NCBI GenBank assembly: GCA_027596075.1
Contig: JADGJC010000146.1
Span: 1-64,000 of the forward strand
Source: Rhizophlyctis rosea
Taxonomy: Eukaryota; Chytridiomycota; Chytridiomycetes; Rhizophlyctidales; Rhizophlyctidaceae
Direction of reading: 5' to 3'
Length of the DNA: 64,000 nucleotides
The notes under the pieces were generated by a model. That model had not been told where the DNA came from. It ran no database searches and worked only from the letters and a program-made list of their open reading frames with translations. Positions 1 through 11,589 of this stretch are shown here, piece after piece (position 1 is the stretch's first letter; each line of letters opens with the position of its first letter). The position numbers and the translations under genes were made by a program.

Positions 1-80
1 GTTAAAAGTACGTGAAATTGTCAAAAGGGAAACGCTTGAAACCAGTATTGCTTGCAGGTAATCAGCCGTCCCTTCTGCTA
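1..80 (+). rRNA. Fragment of large-subunit (28S) rRNA, D1 region
   Basis: The first ~80 bases read as the conserved LSU segment after domain D1: the motif GTACGTGAAATTGT, then GGGAAACGCTTGAAACCAGT and CTTGCAGGTAATCAGCC, as in chytrid 28S genes. It differs from the near-universal core in two places: one A is missing from the run before GTACGTG, and GTCAAAAGGG stands where GTTGAAAGGG is expected. Similarity fades after about position 80 and no more rRNA follows. This is therefore a truncated, slightly diverged copy cut by the window edge, not a working rDNA unit. The downstream limit is approximate. Confidence 0.6.
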
Positions 81-1398
81 CGCAAAAGCTTTGGATACGA
101 CGTCTTATAATGCGCATTGTATATGTACAAATATACTATTCTATGTCCATAATAAGCTGCCGACTTATCGATCTTGACTGTCAGGGACTTAATCATAGGA
201 TTGAGCTTTGGAATAGGGGGTCAGCTCAACACTGCAATTGGCTGGTCTGGTTCCGTCAATCGTGCTCCCAATCGGGCCCCACATTTTCGTGAATCTTCAC
301 ACTTCGGAGTGGTCAATCTGCTTGCAGACACAAAGGCCAAGAGCCGCCACCCCACCTGAGTTGATATGTGTGTTAGTGTTCCGCGATGGTGAATGATGTA
401 TGCGGCGGAGTATGTGATGGATTGGTAGTTGGTTGGATGAAAGTATGCGCGTGATGGATGAGGATGGTAAAGCGAGGAAAAGAAGAGGAGCAGGAATGCA
501 GGAAGTGTGAAGGGGCGAGGGAGGTGGATTGGCTTTTATACTTATGAGGGCTCCCTCGTTGATGATCCACATTAATTGACCATCATGCTATCCTGCGATG
601 ATCGCTGGTGGCACCCATCATCACGTTTCTGATGTCAATCGGTGACGGTTCTCCGATAGTTTTTGGCCCGAGCGGCCCATGATTTCCATGATTTCCATTA
701 ATTGGGTCAATATGCGATCTGAGTTTGCTACCAGCACTTCTGAGGTCATGGCAGTGCTGACAAACATATCGTCAGCGTCGCCAAAGACAAGGACGCTCAT
801 CACTCGGGCACCCGGGAGTGCGCTTAATTTTCGAAAGTGTTTGCATGGCACAGTCACCCCATGATCAAGACACAGCCATGCAGTGGCTGTTTTTGTGACT
901 GGTCCCTTGGGGGATCGCAATCCAATGTCGGAGATGCATGGATGCATGGAGGGTTCGAATCCATACTGGTGGTATGCTGAATGGTGCGAGAGGATTTAGT
1001 GTAGATGGTGTGATGCTATGTTTGGGTACGTGAGGAGAAATGATGGCGGGGACGGACGAGGAGGAAGTAGTGCGTTAGCGGAAGTCCAAAAGGGTGCAAC
1101 GTGATTACAGTATGTCCGTTTTTTCTACAGTCTGAAACGCTGTGAATATCGAAGTTTGAACTTCTCGCTCACAGGTTGGTCAAACCAATTGAAAGAATTC
1201 GCAGATGTCGAGCGTTTGAATCATTCAAGTTGTGAAGCATCTTTAACCATTTTGCAAATCCAGGGTCACTGAACATGTATCATGTATTGCAGCTATTGCA
1301 CATCAGCACTCGAAGTTTCCTACAGTCAAGCTATCGTACGAAACCCCAACCACCCTCTACCCCCTACCCGTCCTTCACCCACTCCCACCAACCCCCAC
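81..1398. other. Intergenic, no supported gene
   Basis: Short ORFs on both strands here lack domains, splice logic or clear codon bias. An isolated tRNA T-loop-like GGGTTCGAATCC lies near 950 without the rest of a tRNA. I see no repeat array or RNA gene. Confidence 0.5.
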
Positions 1399-3637
1399 TC
1401 AAGAATCCAAATCCATCGACGCCCCACCACCACCACCCCCGCGACTCTCCGCATCCCGCACCATCTCGCCATGCACATTCCCAACATGCCTCACGACAAA
1501 CTCTTCTCCACCAAACAACTTGCCGCACAGCGCACACCGGAAGATGTTTTCCTCTTGAGGTACAAAGAAGGGTTTCAGGATGTCGGATGAGGTGGTTTGG
1601 TATGGCGGTTGGAATGCGGGATGGGGTGCGGGGTGCGCGACGGAGGTTGCGTGGTCGGTGGACATTGGTTGGACCGACGGCGACTCGTCCGATTGAGAGT
1701 TTCCGTTCACAGGAAGTGCACCCGCCACGAACGCCTCCACTCCCTCTCCACCCGCCGGCACCCTCCGCAACGCCTTCCTGATCACCGTCTCATCCACCAC
1801 CGCCCCACAACCCCTCAACGCATCCAAAACCACCTTCGTCACGCGGTCATTCCCAACATTGAAGCAGCTCATCACCGTCCGCTTGACAAGACTTCCATCC
1901 GCGATGTCCAACCCGTGACCGACAAGAAGTTCCAAAATGCCCGGAAGCTCTTCCGCATTGATGTCTGGCTTGGTAACCGCATTGCTTGTCTGTCCCCCCT
2001 CACCTGTATAGTCACCAACCGGATTATAATCATCCTCATCCTCATAATCAATCAGGTCATCCTCATAATCAATGAGATCTGAATTGTCCACCGCAGCCGC
2101 CGGCTCTTCCCTCTTTTCACAGATGTACACCCTCCGCGGAACATCCTCCACAAACCTCTCGCAGCAATCCAAATCCCCGCTCCACCCATTTTCCAGCAAG
2201 AGCTGGAGTATATCGAGCGTAGGGTTCGATGGGAACACGTCCAAGGAACGGATGCGGTCTCGCGTTTGGTCAGGGCAAGCGGACAAGAGCTCACGGAGGA
2301 TGATAGGATGTATGTTCTGGACGCAGTTTGAGATCGTGCGGGAAAGTTGTTGTAGTGAGAACAGAGGGGAACGGAGGCATATGCTGACTATTTGCTGGGT
2401 ACAAACAATCAGAAAGAAATGGGTTATACGAGAAGGTCCATAAGATAAAATAGATTGAATTTTGACCAACCTTGGCTGCTGCAATTTCGCCATCGTCTTT
2501 TGATTGGTGAATCATGTCGACGGCAGTAGTCAACACGATGGTCGGGTCCCTCCTGGTGGAGTCGCGATTCGCGCTTATCACTTCCAATCGTTTTATCACT
2601 TCCCTCAGGACATTCGGAAACCGTCGCCTGACTGCATGAACAGCCGATGCAATGAGCATGTCATAGTTTCCTGGGCCACTAGGGCACCCAGCGGCGGGCA
2701 TCAGCACGGCAACGGACGATGGATCATCCACTGACAGGACGACTTCGACGATTGGGCAGTTCAAGGCATAGTCTGGTAAGGGATGGTCTGCTATGGGATA
2801 GTTTTGTATGCCATTGAGATGCCGAAGCGACCCACGCGCCCGCGCAATTCCGATGGTCTTGAGAAAGGTTGATCGATCGACGCGACGGTTGAGTGTATGC
2901 ACGAATGACTTGAACCAGAAGTAAAATTGATGATGCATGATGGGAGACCCCGAAGTCAGATACGTAGCCACCGCCTGCAAGAGATAATCGACGACGGCAA
3001 AATGCCTTTGAATGGCAGCGCAAACAAGAGGCTCTTCCCACAAGTTGGCAAGCCTGAAGTGCCCAACCGGCCGGTAATCCCGTCCAGTTTTTTTGATGCA
3101 ACTCCATTCTTGCCTGCTGATGTTTTCCATTACGTCCACCAGTAAGATCACACCCTGAAGCCACTCAGCAGTCGCCGCAGCTGATATACAATCGCGGAGC
3201 TCATCCAGAATGAACGGATGACAACTACGAGAATGTATGTGATCACGACAGCATGGAAACCCTTTCAGCCCAGCGATAAGCAACGTGAGCATCTGGCCAT
3301 CCCGTGTAGCGATGGCGTTATCGATCCAGTGCCGAAAATTCGTCGTCCCAGCCTGCTCCATTTGGTCAAACACCGTCACACCCGTAGTTCCCTGACGCAA
3401 TTCCGACCCCCAGCTTTTGACTTTGATCAACGTAAGTGCGAAGTCGTCCCCGCCAACTTTGGTCAGCTCTTCGTACAGCGGGACGTGTTGCCGCAGGCAG
3501 AATTTGATGTCGAGTGAGTGAGTGGTGAAGCGGTTGCCCCATCGGAGAGCGATGAACTCGGCGAAGGGTAGGAATTTGCCGATGTCTCTGATGACTTATT
3601 CTGGGAGGGATTGGATGGTGCCTTTGAGGGAGTTCAT
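1399..3637 (-). CDS. F-box-like/helical-repeat protein with C-terminal ARS2-type zinc finger; in-frame stop at codon 14
   Basis: Two exons (3637-2471, 2394-1399) join in phase 0 across a 76-bp intron with a GTTGGT donor and CAG acceptor, giving about 720 codons. The product begins MNSLKGTIQSLPE, then a TAA at 3598-3596, then VIRDIGKFLPFAEFIALRWG, which looks like an F-box helix (LPxxVIRDIGKFLP). The middle is long, helical and weakly ankyrin-like. An acidic stretch follows, and the C-terminus has one C2H2-type finger (FRCALCGKLFGGEEFVVRHV) resembling the finger of ARS2/SERRATE. Function is unknown; an adaptor role is inference. Codon 14 is stop, so the gene is either a fresh pseudogene, starts at a later ATG (for example 3430), or holds a base error. 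It diverges from the HIG1 gene across about 330 bp. Confidence 0.6.
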
Positions 3638-3963
3638 TTTTGCGGGGTTTTTTGGTAGGTGTGGGAATGTCAATCTAGATTAGGGGAGAAGAGGTTGGGA
3701 TTTTTCGAAAAATGGAGATCGGGTTTTACACCCCAGGTATGTGGCACAGCTTGATGACACAGCATCTCAAAGCCACGTAACGCCGCAAGCCATCTCCTTT
3801 CTGGTCGGACTCACCACGAATCCTGGCCCCAGTTTCTCTCGAACTTTTCCCCCCAGGATACCTCTATCATTAGACGTTCAAGCACTATCTTACCGTCTCA
3901 CCAGTATAAGCCTCGTCCCGTACTCCGTATTCCCGATAATACCCGTGACTTTCTACTCCAATA
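3638..3963. promoter_or_regulatory. Divergent intergenic (shared promoter region)
   Basis: 326 bp separate the start codons of the leftward F-box-like gene and the rightward HIG1 gene. The 5' ends of both must lie here. I see no clear TATA box; the promoter role is inferred from geometry only. Confidence 0.35.
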
Positions 3964-4596
3964 ATGTCTCTCACCAGAAGACAGCGCTCAGAAGACGGTA
4001 AGACCTCTACACCCGTCACGCGAACAATACTTCCTTGCCACCGACACCAACATAACGCACAATATGCAACCCCCAAACAGGTTTCTGGGCTCACACCAAG
4101 AAGAAAGTTGGAGAAAACCCCGCCATGCTCCCCGCACTGGGTCTCGCCATATACGCGATCGTTGATATGGGCAGGCATATGTTCAAGAGAGACCAAGAGA
4201 GATTCCAGTTGTCGCAGCGGTTTCGTGTTGGTATGTACGGTGTTGGAGACCTGCGAAGGACTTTCTGTCACGTCATGGCACCTGCCGGGCTGCTTAGGCG
4301 ATTCACTACACTTACTCATTCGTTTGTTTATTTACATCTCATCAGCTACACAATTCCTCTGTTTTGGAGTGTTCGGTGCGGGGGTCTGGTGAGTTCGCGC
4401 TCTGACGATGCTTGATCTTTCATGCATCCACTCTGTGTCGTTGATCCATGCTTTAACATCTTTACGGCATGTTAGGTTTCAAAAACGAAAAGAGCAAGCA
4501 GAAGCACGAGCACTACTGGAGGCTGAATCTACACCACTGACAACATCTGCATCATCCGCGACATCTCCAACAGGAGCTGCACCAGCAAGTGCATAA
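3964..4596 (+). CDS. HIG1-domain mitochondrial protein (RCF1/RCF2-like)
   Basis: Four exons (3964-3997, 4081-4230, 4346-4388, 4476-4596) keep phase and give 115 residues. The start MSLTRRQRSEDG is followed by a lysine-rich turn, the conserved ENPAMLPALGLAIYAI first membrane helix, the segment QLSQRFRVATQ, and a second helix LCFGVFGAGVWF. QLSQRFRVATQ fits the QxxxRxRxxxQ signature of HIG1 proteins exactly. Family members sit in the inner mitochondrial membrane and help assemble or stabilise cytochrome c oxidase and supercomplexes. The Ala/Ser/Thr-rich tail is not conserved. Introns are 83, 115 and 87 bp. It converges on the BMT2 gene, 188 bp away. Whether it equals yeast RCF1 or RCF2 cannot be settled here. 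Confidence 0.88.
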
Positions 4597-4784
4597 ATTT
4601 GGATTGAATAACACAACACACTGCATTGCAATGCAAGCGGGTATATAGTAGTATACATATGTACATAATGAAATCACACATCCTAAATTAGAAAGCCCAA
4701 CGACATTTCCTGCATCCATCGTCCGCCCACTTCCCGTCGTCTCATAACATTCCCACAATATACCCGAACACCATCCACAAACCC

Positions 4785-5729
4785 TCACTCCAAAATAACA
4801 CAAAAGTTATTCCTCCCCTTCCCCGGATTGACTTCCTCCTTCTTCCAAACTTCCCCTTTTCTCCTCCCCCGCGCCTTTCTGACAAGATAAAACGCAAGCC
4901 GCTTTGTGAACTGATGTTCAACGACATCGAACCCGATGGTGGATAAGATGGCAAGGAGGCGATCGTGGGTCATGTAACGAGAGTTTTGCACGCAGGGGAG
5001 GGGAAGGACTAGGAAGAGGAGGCCAGAGGGGAGCAGGTGTTTGTGTGTTAAGGAAAGCATTTCACCTGCAGTCGGAAGTTGGTTGAGATTGTCCATCGTG
5101 GTACCGCAAAATTGGAGAAGACACATACCCCTTTTTCTCACATCTCCAACAAAATTCACAACAAGACTCAAACACACAACATGAAACCGCTCCGCATCAC
5201 TTTTCGGCAACGGCCGCTCAAAAAAATCCTGCCGCCTCACGCGCTCATTTTGCGGGTTCAAATCTATTGCTTCAACATTGATCCAAGATGAATGTGCAGC
5301 GTACGTCGTGCCAGAAAGAGAGCCGACGTCCAACAGTTTCAGTTTCTGAGCATTTGCAGCATCTTCAGCACCTCCCACCCCACCAAAAACCCTCTCCCTC
5401 TCCGTCCTCAAAAACGGAACAACCCAAGTCCCACAAGCTCCCAATCCCTTCCTCTCGTTTCCACCTTTAAGACTTGCACGTTGGTAAGCGTGTAGCCCTC
5501 CCAAGCGGTCCATTTCTTGCTTTATGTCGGCGACTAGGGAGGCGTTGTTTTGGGAGAGGGCGGCGGAGAGGCGTTTGTTTAGGGTGTGGTAGGTTGAGAT
5601 TAGGCGTTGGGTTGCTTTTTGGGTTGGGTTTGTGGAGGGGGGTTTGGAGGTGGAGGGAGTTGTCGAGGAGGAGGAGGAGGCGCGGAGGGGGAGGGGGAGG
5701 GGAGTTTTCTTTTTTGGTTTTCGTGGCAT
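4785..5729 (-). CDS. BMT2: 25S rRNA adenine-N(1) methyltransferase, BMT2 type
   Basis: Two exons (5729-5129, 5065-4785) give 293 residues once a 63-bp intron (GTATGT...CTGCAG) is removed. BMT2 is a SAM-dependent nucleolar enzyme that methylates an adenine of large-subunit rRNA; animals have the related SAMTOR. Diagnostic segments include GGLHAYQRASLKGG, the SAM-site strand LKLLDVGSL, AIDLNP, the QDFFERPLP block and SLVVNFVGDVRKRG. The first ~45 residues are basic and Ser/Thr/Pro-rich, as expected for a nucleolar protein. The intron is a multiple of three with no stop, so an unspliced message would still encode a 314-residue protein with 21 extra residues after KRG; the family match supports splicing. 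It starts divergently from PMP3. Confidence 0.87.
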   Translation of the reverse strand: MPRKPKKKTPLPLPLRASSSSSTTPSTSKPPSTNPTQKATQRLISTYHTLNKRLSAALSQNNASLVADIKQEMDRLGGLHAYQRASLKGGNERKGLGACGTWVVPFLRTERERVFGGVGGAEDAANAQKLKLLDVGSLSGTTYAAHSSWINVEAIDLNPQNERVRRQDFFERPLPKSDAERFHVVCLSLVVNFVGDVRKRGMCLLQFCGTTMDNLNQLPTAGEMLSLTHKHLLPSGLLFLVLPLPCVQNSRYMTHDRLLAILSTIGFDVVEHQFTKRLAFYLVRKARGRRKGEVWKKEEVNPGKGRNNFCVILE

Positions 5730-6166
5730 GGTTTTGGACGGTACGATTCGAGGTGGGCAAAGTTAGTTGTGAGTTTGGAACTGTTTTTGTGTGCGAATTG
5801 ACGTTCCGTAGTGATCACTGATGCGTCAGCTGCGAAGCGAAAGGAGAAGGACGAGCAAGCAGGAAAACCTCAAAAATTTCATGGCGGGGTGGCTATTTTT
5901 GATATCGGAGCCAACGTAAGCGCGGCAAAACCAACAACTCGGGACGCGAGTGACGACCGTTGTTTGCCATCCAGCAGGCTCCCCTCCAAACCTCGCCTCC
6001 TCCCGTGATTTCCATCACGACCTCAACATTCTCCCATCGCTTCAACAAAGGCCTCTTTTATCAAAGCATCACCACCAACTCCATCTCAACCCAGCAGCTT
6101 CACCTTGCTTGAACCAAATCCCCTCCTCACCATACCCACCATCAGCAACCCAAAAACCAACTCACA

Positions 6167-6537
6167 ATGGCCGACCCCGCTTCCTGGGATTTCCTCGAAC
6201 TCGTCATCGCGTTCTTCCTCCCCCCTCTCGGCGTGTTCATGAAACGCGGCTTGCACGCAGACTTCTGGATTAACATCTGTCTCACCATCTTGGGTTTCCT
6301 TCCCGGTACGTCTTTTCGTTGAGAATGGTGGTTTGGCCTCTTCTACCCACCTTTCTGAAGAAGGGAAGGGTTGTGCGGCCCCCTTCTTTTCAATCAATCG
6401 TGCCATTCACCTTGAAAGAGTCTTATTTTTAAACCGTAACAAAACCACTCACACAGTATTTTGCCAAAATTATAGGTGTCATCCATGCGTGGTACATCAT
6501 CCTGCAACACCGCAACAGGGGCGTCGTTGTTGTTTGA
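6167..6537 (+). CDS. PMP3: Plasma membrane proteolipid 3 (PMP3/UPF0057)
   Basis: Two exons (6167-6305, 6476-6537) joined over a 170-bp intron give 66 residues. The protein has the PMP3 pattern: a first membrane helix LVIAFFLPPLGVF, a short loop KRGLHADFW, a second helix INICLTILGFLPGVIHAWYI and a short polar tail. PMP3 proteins are tiny plasma-membrane proteins that affect membrane potential and tolerance to sodium and cold. The length is slightly above the usual 52-60 residues because of a Val-rich tail. It converges with the GDPD gene, about 240 bp away. Confidence 0.92.
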
Positions 6538-6777
6538 AGCATTTGCCAAGCCAAAAAGCAGTTGTCAATCGGTATACTTCACCCCCGCTATGAACTCCCC
6601 ACAAAATAGTCTATGCAAGTCTGCTAGCATATACCGCTTATGTCAATAAGAAGTCATATACCAGTGATTGGGTGTTCATGTGATGTGGTAAGATTTTATG
6701 GATTAGTACGTTAGGGATACGCAAGCACGCCGACACATACTGTGTGAGATAGGGTTTGGGAGATGCAATCATGCATC

Positions 6778-8045
6778 TTAGAGCTCCAAGCAGATGTCTG
6801 GCCGATTAGTCAAAACCGCATCCACGCTCAACTTCCTAGCTTTGATCATGTGCTCCTGTGCTGATTTGAGAAAGTATGACAGTGACTGCGATCCAAAGTT
6901 CACGCCCATACCTTATCATCAATAGTCCACACAAACACCTGCCTCTCCGCTCGTTTCGCGCGCCGCACAAATCCTGTAGTATCATTCCTTACGGGATCAT
7001 AGTACAAATTGAATGATTCCACATCTGTATGAGCCAAGTAGGCATTTGCGACCGCCATATCCCAGCCTAACACATCCACATAAGGTTGATTTTGATCAGC
7101 AGAAGTGAGATGAGTTCCAAGTTTCTCACCTATGTATGAGAGCTTGAAGCGGGGTAGGTACTGCCAGGCCCAAAGCATGTACGCAGGTTCCCAAAAGCCG
7201 AAGTATATTCTGCTGGTCAAGTCGGGTATTCTGCCGGCACGCTGCTGTACTTCCGTGTTGAGGACATTTGCGATCTCTTTGATAATTTGCGGTCCTGATG
7301 ATGTCTGGTAATGAAAGCACTGAGTCCTGTGTTTGATCCTTTGGGTGCCAATATGAATGTCCATCAACTCCTTGGCTCGCACCTTGACGTCGACAATCAA
7401 ACCCGACGTTTCTGCACTTCCCTCACGCATCATCTTTACCACATCCTGAAACCTTGGAACACTCGAATGACCCTGGCATGTACGCAGGTACTCAATGTAA
7501 CCCTTCCACGGACGGTCAGCAACACGTCCAGTGCCATTGGTGGTGCGTTCAAGTGTTGGATAGTGCATGAGGATGACATGATTGTCTTGCGTCAGCTGGA
7601 GGTCGATTTCAATCCCTGTTGTCAGATGCAGTAACAGGAAACTTGAATGTGTTTGCTGCATGAACGAGCATGAATCTAGGACAAATTCAATTTTACCATG
7701 TGCTCCTATTTCGAGAGCCTTTCGCTGTGAATCAGTCAAGGAAGAGGAATGAGCGAAGTATTGACAAGAATGGAGAAACGTAAGGAAGACACATGATGGC
7801 TAGTAGGGTGTTTTCTGGGTACTTGGATGAGAAGCCTCTATGAGCAATGCATTGAAGCTGGGAAGCGGAAACTTCAGATGCTGGAGACGGCTGCCTTCCC
7901 AGGGCTGTTGGGGAGCGTTAGGCGGTTTTGTTTGTAAACAGAGGTGGGACATCTTACGAAGCTGGTCAGTCCTGTACGCCGTGATTGGGCTTGAAGTGAG
8001 CAGGATGGTAACCAGAAAACTCAGAAAGGTGAGGAAGTAAGCCAT
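6778..8045 (-). CDS. Secreted or membrane glycerophosphodiester phosphodiesterase
   Basis: Seven exons can be traced: 8045-7958, 7880-7780, 7724-7697, 7615-7383, 7304-7130, 7066-6912 and 6855-6778. They give about 285 residues in continuous phase. The start MAYFLTFLSFLVTILL is a signal peptide or anchor. Catalytic landmarks of the GDPD TIM barrel follow: IAHRGFSSKYPENT (His-Arg pair), GIEIDLQLTQD (metal-binding Glu and Asp), HYPTLERTTNGTG, LIVDVK and the C-terminal VFVWTIDDK...LTNRPD. GDPDs split glycerophosphodiesters into an alcohol and glycerol-3-phosphate. The junction between exons 2 and 3 (7725-7779, GTTTCT donor) is the least certain. The gene diverges from the DUF7918 gene, 348 bp away. 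Confidence 0.85.
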
Positions 8046-8393
8046 TTCAGAAACGGGTTTTTTTGGGACGAGGCCGTCACGACGGAGCAGTGGAAGATCT
8101 TTGCCTCTTTCATATGGAGACAAAAAAGTGAGAATGTAGGTTGGAAGGTTGCAATCATTGCATGACGCGTAAGCGGTGTAACGCGTTATGGAACACGTGA
8201 ATGCACGACACTCGCTTAGTATAAAAAGGGCCAGCTCCATCTTCAACTTCCCATCACGATGATCTAAAAATACATTTTTGGTCGCGTTGAATCTGTTAGA
8301 CCAGCAGATCTCCAAACGGACTAACATCCGTACGAATATCAGTTCTCACACCCAGTCAATCGCTTGGACTTTCCATCTTCATCGCGTCGCCAC

Positions 8394-9727
8394 ATGTACC
8401 ACGACGTAACCAGGCTCAGTTGTCAAGTCCTCGTGGACGACCTGCCAGTCGGAGAGTGGAAAACCGAAACATACGGATCCACCAGCATCTGCTGGATCGC
8501 GGCCGAAGAAGGCAAAACATACACCATCCGACTGGGCAACGATGGCTACCCAACGTCACGTGACAATACACTGGACGCTCGCCTCTACCTCGACGGCAAC
8601 CCAAAGCCAATCCAGAAGGTGTTCGTGCCGTACAGGCAAGGAAACATCCTGAGGGGCCGTTGGACTACCGAACGGCACATTCAGCGTCTCGTGTTCAAAC
8701 GTCTTCTGTGGAAAGTCGGTGATGGCCAAGATGCACCATCTACCAACCCACAGGACCTTTCCACCATACGCGTGGAGGTGTGGAAAGTCGCCGAACGGAC
8801 GTACTTGCCACGTCCAAAGGAACGCGTCATGGACAGATCTGCCTGTGTGGACGAAGAAGCAGTCAGGCAAAGTGGTCGCATTGGTGGAGTCGATACCGCC
8901 ACAGTGTATCTTTCAGCATGACTTGCAACGCTTATCCTTTCGGTAGCTTGAAACTCACTTCATTCAACAGCCTCCGTCCTCCCTCTCCTCTGGAAGTGCC
9001 AAACATGAAGTTCGTCTACACCGATGATCTCGACACGAAGCCCTATGCGATCTTCATCTTCAAGTACGGAAGTCGCGGTGAGCATCATGAATCACACGGT
9101 CGTAGGCAAGCGTAAAGTCTTATCATCGCGAAATCAGAACTACTCCAAGCGCAAAACATCATTCCAAGCATGGCGCTCATGAACACAGATCCCACGGACA
9201 CGGATCCCATGGACACGGAGAGCGCTTTCAAAGGCAAAAGGGCATTCAAGGGAATGAAACGAGATGAACAGGTTGGAATCGATGCATTTCCTGACAACAT
9301 GAACTTGTGCATTAATTCCCGTCAGGCAAAGTCACGGCCGTCCCTCCTGACGCCGTACACCCGACCGGTCGCCAAGGGCTTCATCTCAAAACCTCCAAGT
9401 CCCACCAAGGGCGGACACCAACACGCGTCACTCACACTCCAAAATCTCAAAGCTCTTCAGCGGCAACTGGGCAAAGCACAGTGGTCCCCATCACAAAACC
9501 GCACCAGGCCATCGGGTCTCTTCGAAAAAATGAAGTCAGCCCATTCGTCATCTCCACCGAAGCGCGCGACGCCATCGGGCCTGTTCGACGGGATGGGGCC
9601 GCCAAGCAGGAATCCCTTCGATGCGGGCGTTGACGATGATGAGCGTGTCAAGGTGGGGAAGGTTCGCTTCAAGGATGGAAAGGATGAGGATGGGCAGGAG
9701 CGTTTTGTGAAAAGTGAGATGGGGTGA
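8394..9727 (+). CDS. DUF7918-type fungal protein of unknown function
   Basis: Three exons (8394-8905, 8971-9077, 9138-9727) keep phase and give about 402 residues. Recognisable family blocks are SCQVLVDDLPVGEW, CWIAAEEGKTYTIR, DARLYLDGNP, STIRVEVWKV and, across the second and third exons, PYAIFIFKYGSRELLQAQ. These match a fungal family known only as DUF7918, a beta-rich N-terminal domain ending in a helix. The C-terminal part is disordered and holds a repeated SGLF block (PSGLFEKM, PSGLFDGM). An extra 54-bp in-frame intron may lie at about 9271-9324 (GTTGGA...GTCAG). No enzymatic motif is visible. It converges with the 10442 gene. Confidence 0.72.
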
Positions 9728-10441
9728 AAGCTTTTCTTGGAAGGGCGGGCATGGTGTTGGATGTGTGATGGGGGAAATTTTGCGGTTTTGATGATTGAGT
9801 GAAACGAATTTTTGCAAAGGGTCGTGTTATGTGGAAGTCAAAATATATGCAAAAGGATTTTGTAAAACGTTGCGCACCATTTCATTGAAGGTTCATCACA
9901 TTCTTAATGGATAAGTGAACACTATTCACGGGGATGACTCGCTTACACCCAATTGCCCAAAGCTGTCTCGCGACCATAAGAAAGTAAGGACTCTGCCATC
10001 GTTCGATAAGAACCGGGACCAAACTCATCTCAACTGTGAAACGTTGGCGTTGGCGATGAGAAAGAGATCAAATGATGTAACTATTTGGTTGGACACTAAA
10101 TTGGTATGATACCAAGCTACTCTGACCTACTCTGAAACATATCTAAAGGCCACAATGGAAACAAAAATCTAAATGAAGTCTCTATCTAATACGAGGGGAG
10201 GAAGCAGCCTAAATCGATTTGACTGACTATCATCTAGTTACTCTGTAAACTTGTTGCTATCTGCAGTATGCTATGGCGTGAGAGGGCGTTTTGACATCCA
10301 GGAACCGGATCGAGATCTCGGAGGTTGATGAAAGGGAATTTGTAAGACCAATGATCGTATGTATCTTCCGAATCCCAAAGGCTTTTCACGGGACGAAGGG
10401 ACAGAGTTGATGGCGTGGCCTCCCGACACTCCAGGGCATTT
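9728..10441. other. Convergent intergenic, AT-rich
   Basis: About 700 bp between two convergent 3' ends. I find no conserved ORF, tRNA or repeat. Confidence 0.45.
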
Positions 10442-11558
10442 TCATAGAAGGTATTGTGAGGAATCCATTGAGATGAGTGACGCTGCCGATGGTATTGAGT
10501 GTATATTGAGTGGTATGTTGGAATGTGGTGATGAGTACATTGGAGGGTGAGAGGAAGCGGACGCAGCGGGGGTTGATGGTTCGCAAGGAGAAGTCCTTCT
10601 GTGTGGGATGGTGGTGATGTTGATGTTGGTCCTTGCTTCATCTGCTTTGAGGCTTCCCTCGGGTGTTTGGCGCTCGGTGGTAGGAATTGGCACTGCGGTC
10701 ATGGTGGCGGGCGGTTGGTGCGGGGTGGGAGCAGCAATGCTGGTCGCGGAGGAGGTCTTTCGTTTCTTAGCTCTGGATCGGTTCCCATCTTTTTTAACTT
10801 CCTCATCAGTGGCGCGTCCAGGCCTCTTATTCACACGCTCGACAATGGAGAGATGGGGACATGGGCCAACTTCGTGCATGGAGGGTGGAGTTGGGCGTGG
10901 CTTTGTTAACGGCACCTTGGACTGTATCGTACGAAATGAGCCAGTGTCGGGATACCCAAGAGACAGTGGGTATCCCATGGCAGAGCGGTAATCTGCTGAA
11001 GGTCCGAAATACGGACTACATAGGTTCGCAGGAATAGGCAGTTGTACCGTTCCGGATGACGAGAATGGCATGACGAAAGAAGGCTTTGCGCGTGCTGTAT
11101 GGGACGGATCTGCAAAGGTAGGTGGTCTTGTTGATGACGAATTTGGTGAGGAATTGATGGGTATTTGGTTGGCCACGCCTCCCTCGGCTGGACTCAAATT
11201 GTCTCTCAAGCCGATCAGAATCTCCGCACAGGCAGCAATATCTGGAGTTACTCGGGTCGACTTGTTCCCTCCGCCAGTGGGAGACTCGATTGATGTCTTC
11301 GTTGTTCCCATTGACTGCACGACCGACATGGTGGGAGCGCGTTTGCGTTTCAATGGTGAGAAATCTGATGCCGACGATGAGCTGGTACCGCCGTTGGAAG
11401 GAATCTCACCCTTTTCTAAATCCCCATTGCCAGCTTGACCCTTACGGCAAGGATGCCTTGCGGTCGGCGCCCCAAAGTCCATTGAACCATGCCTCTCCTC
11501 ATGCCCCATATCCTCCTCCCCCGCCACCACCACAAAACAACCCCCCCCCACCCCCTCC

Positions 11559-11589
<31 letters not shown>

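Noticed and set aside
621..947. 108-codon minus-strand ORF
   Set aside because: No start context, domain or splice support.
938..965. GGGTTCGAATCC as part of a tRNA gene
   Set aside because: No paired T-stem, D-arm or acceptor stem around it.
1275..2443. Three + strand ORFs over the zinc-finger gene
   Set aside because: Pro/His/Arg-rich shadows of the minus-strand exon.
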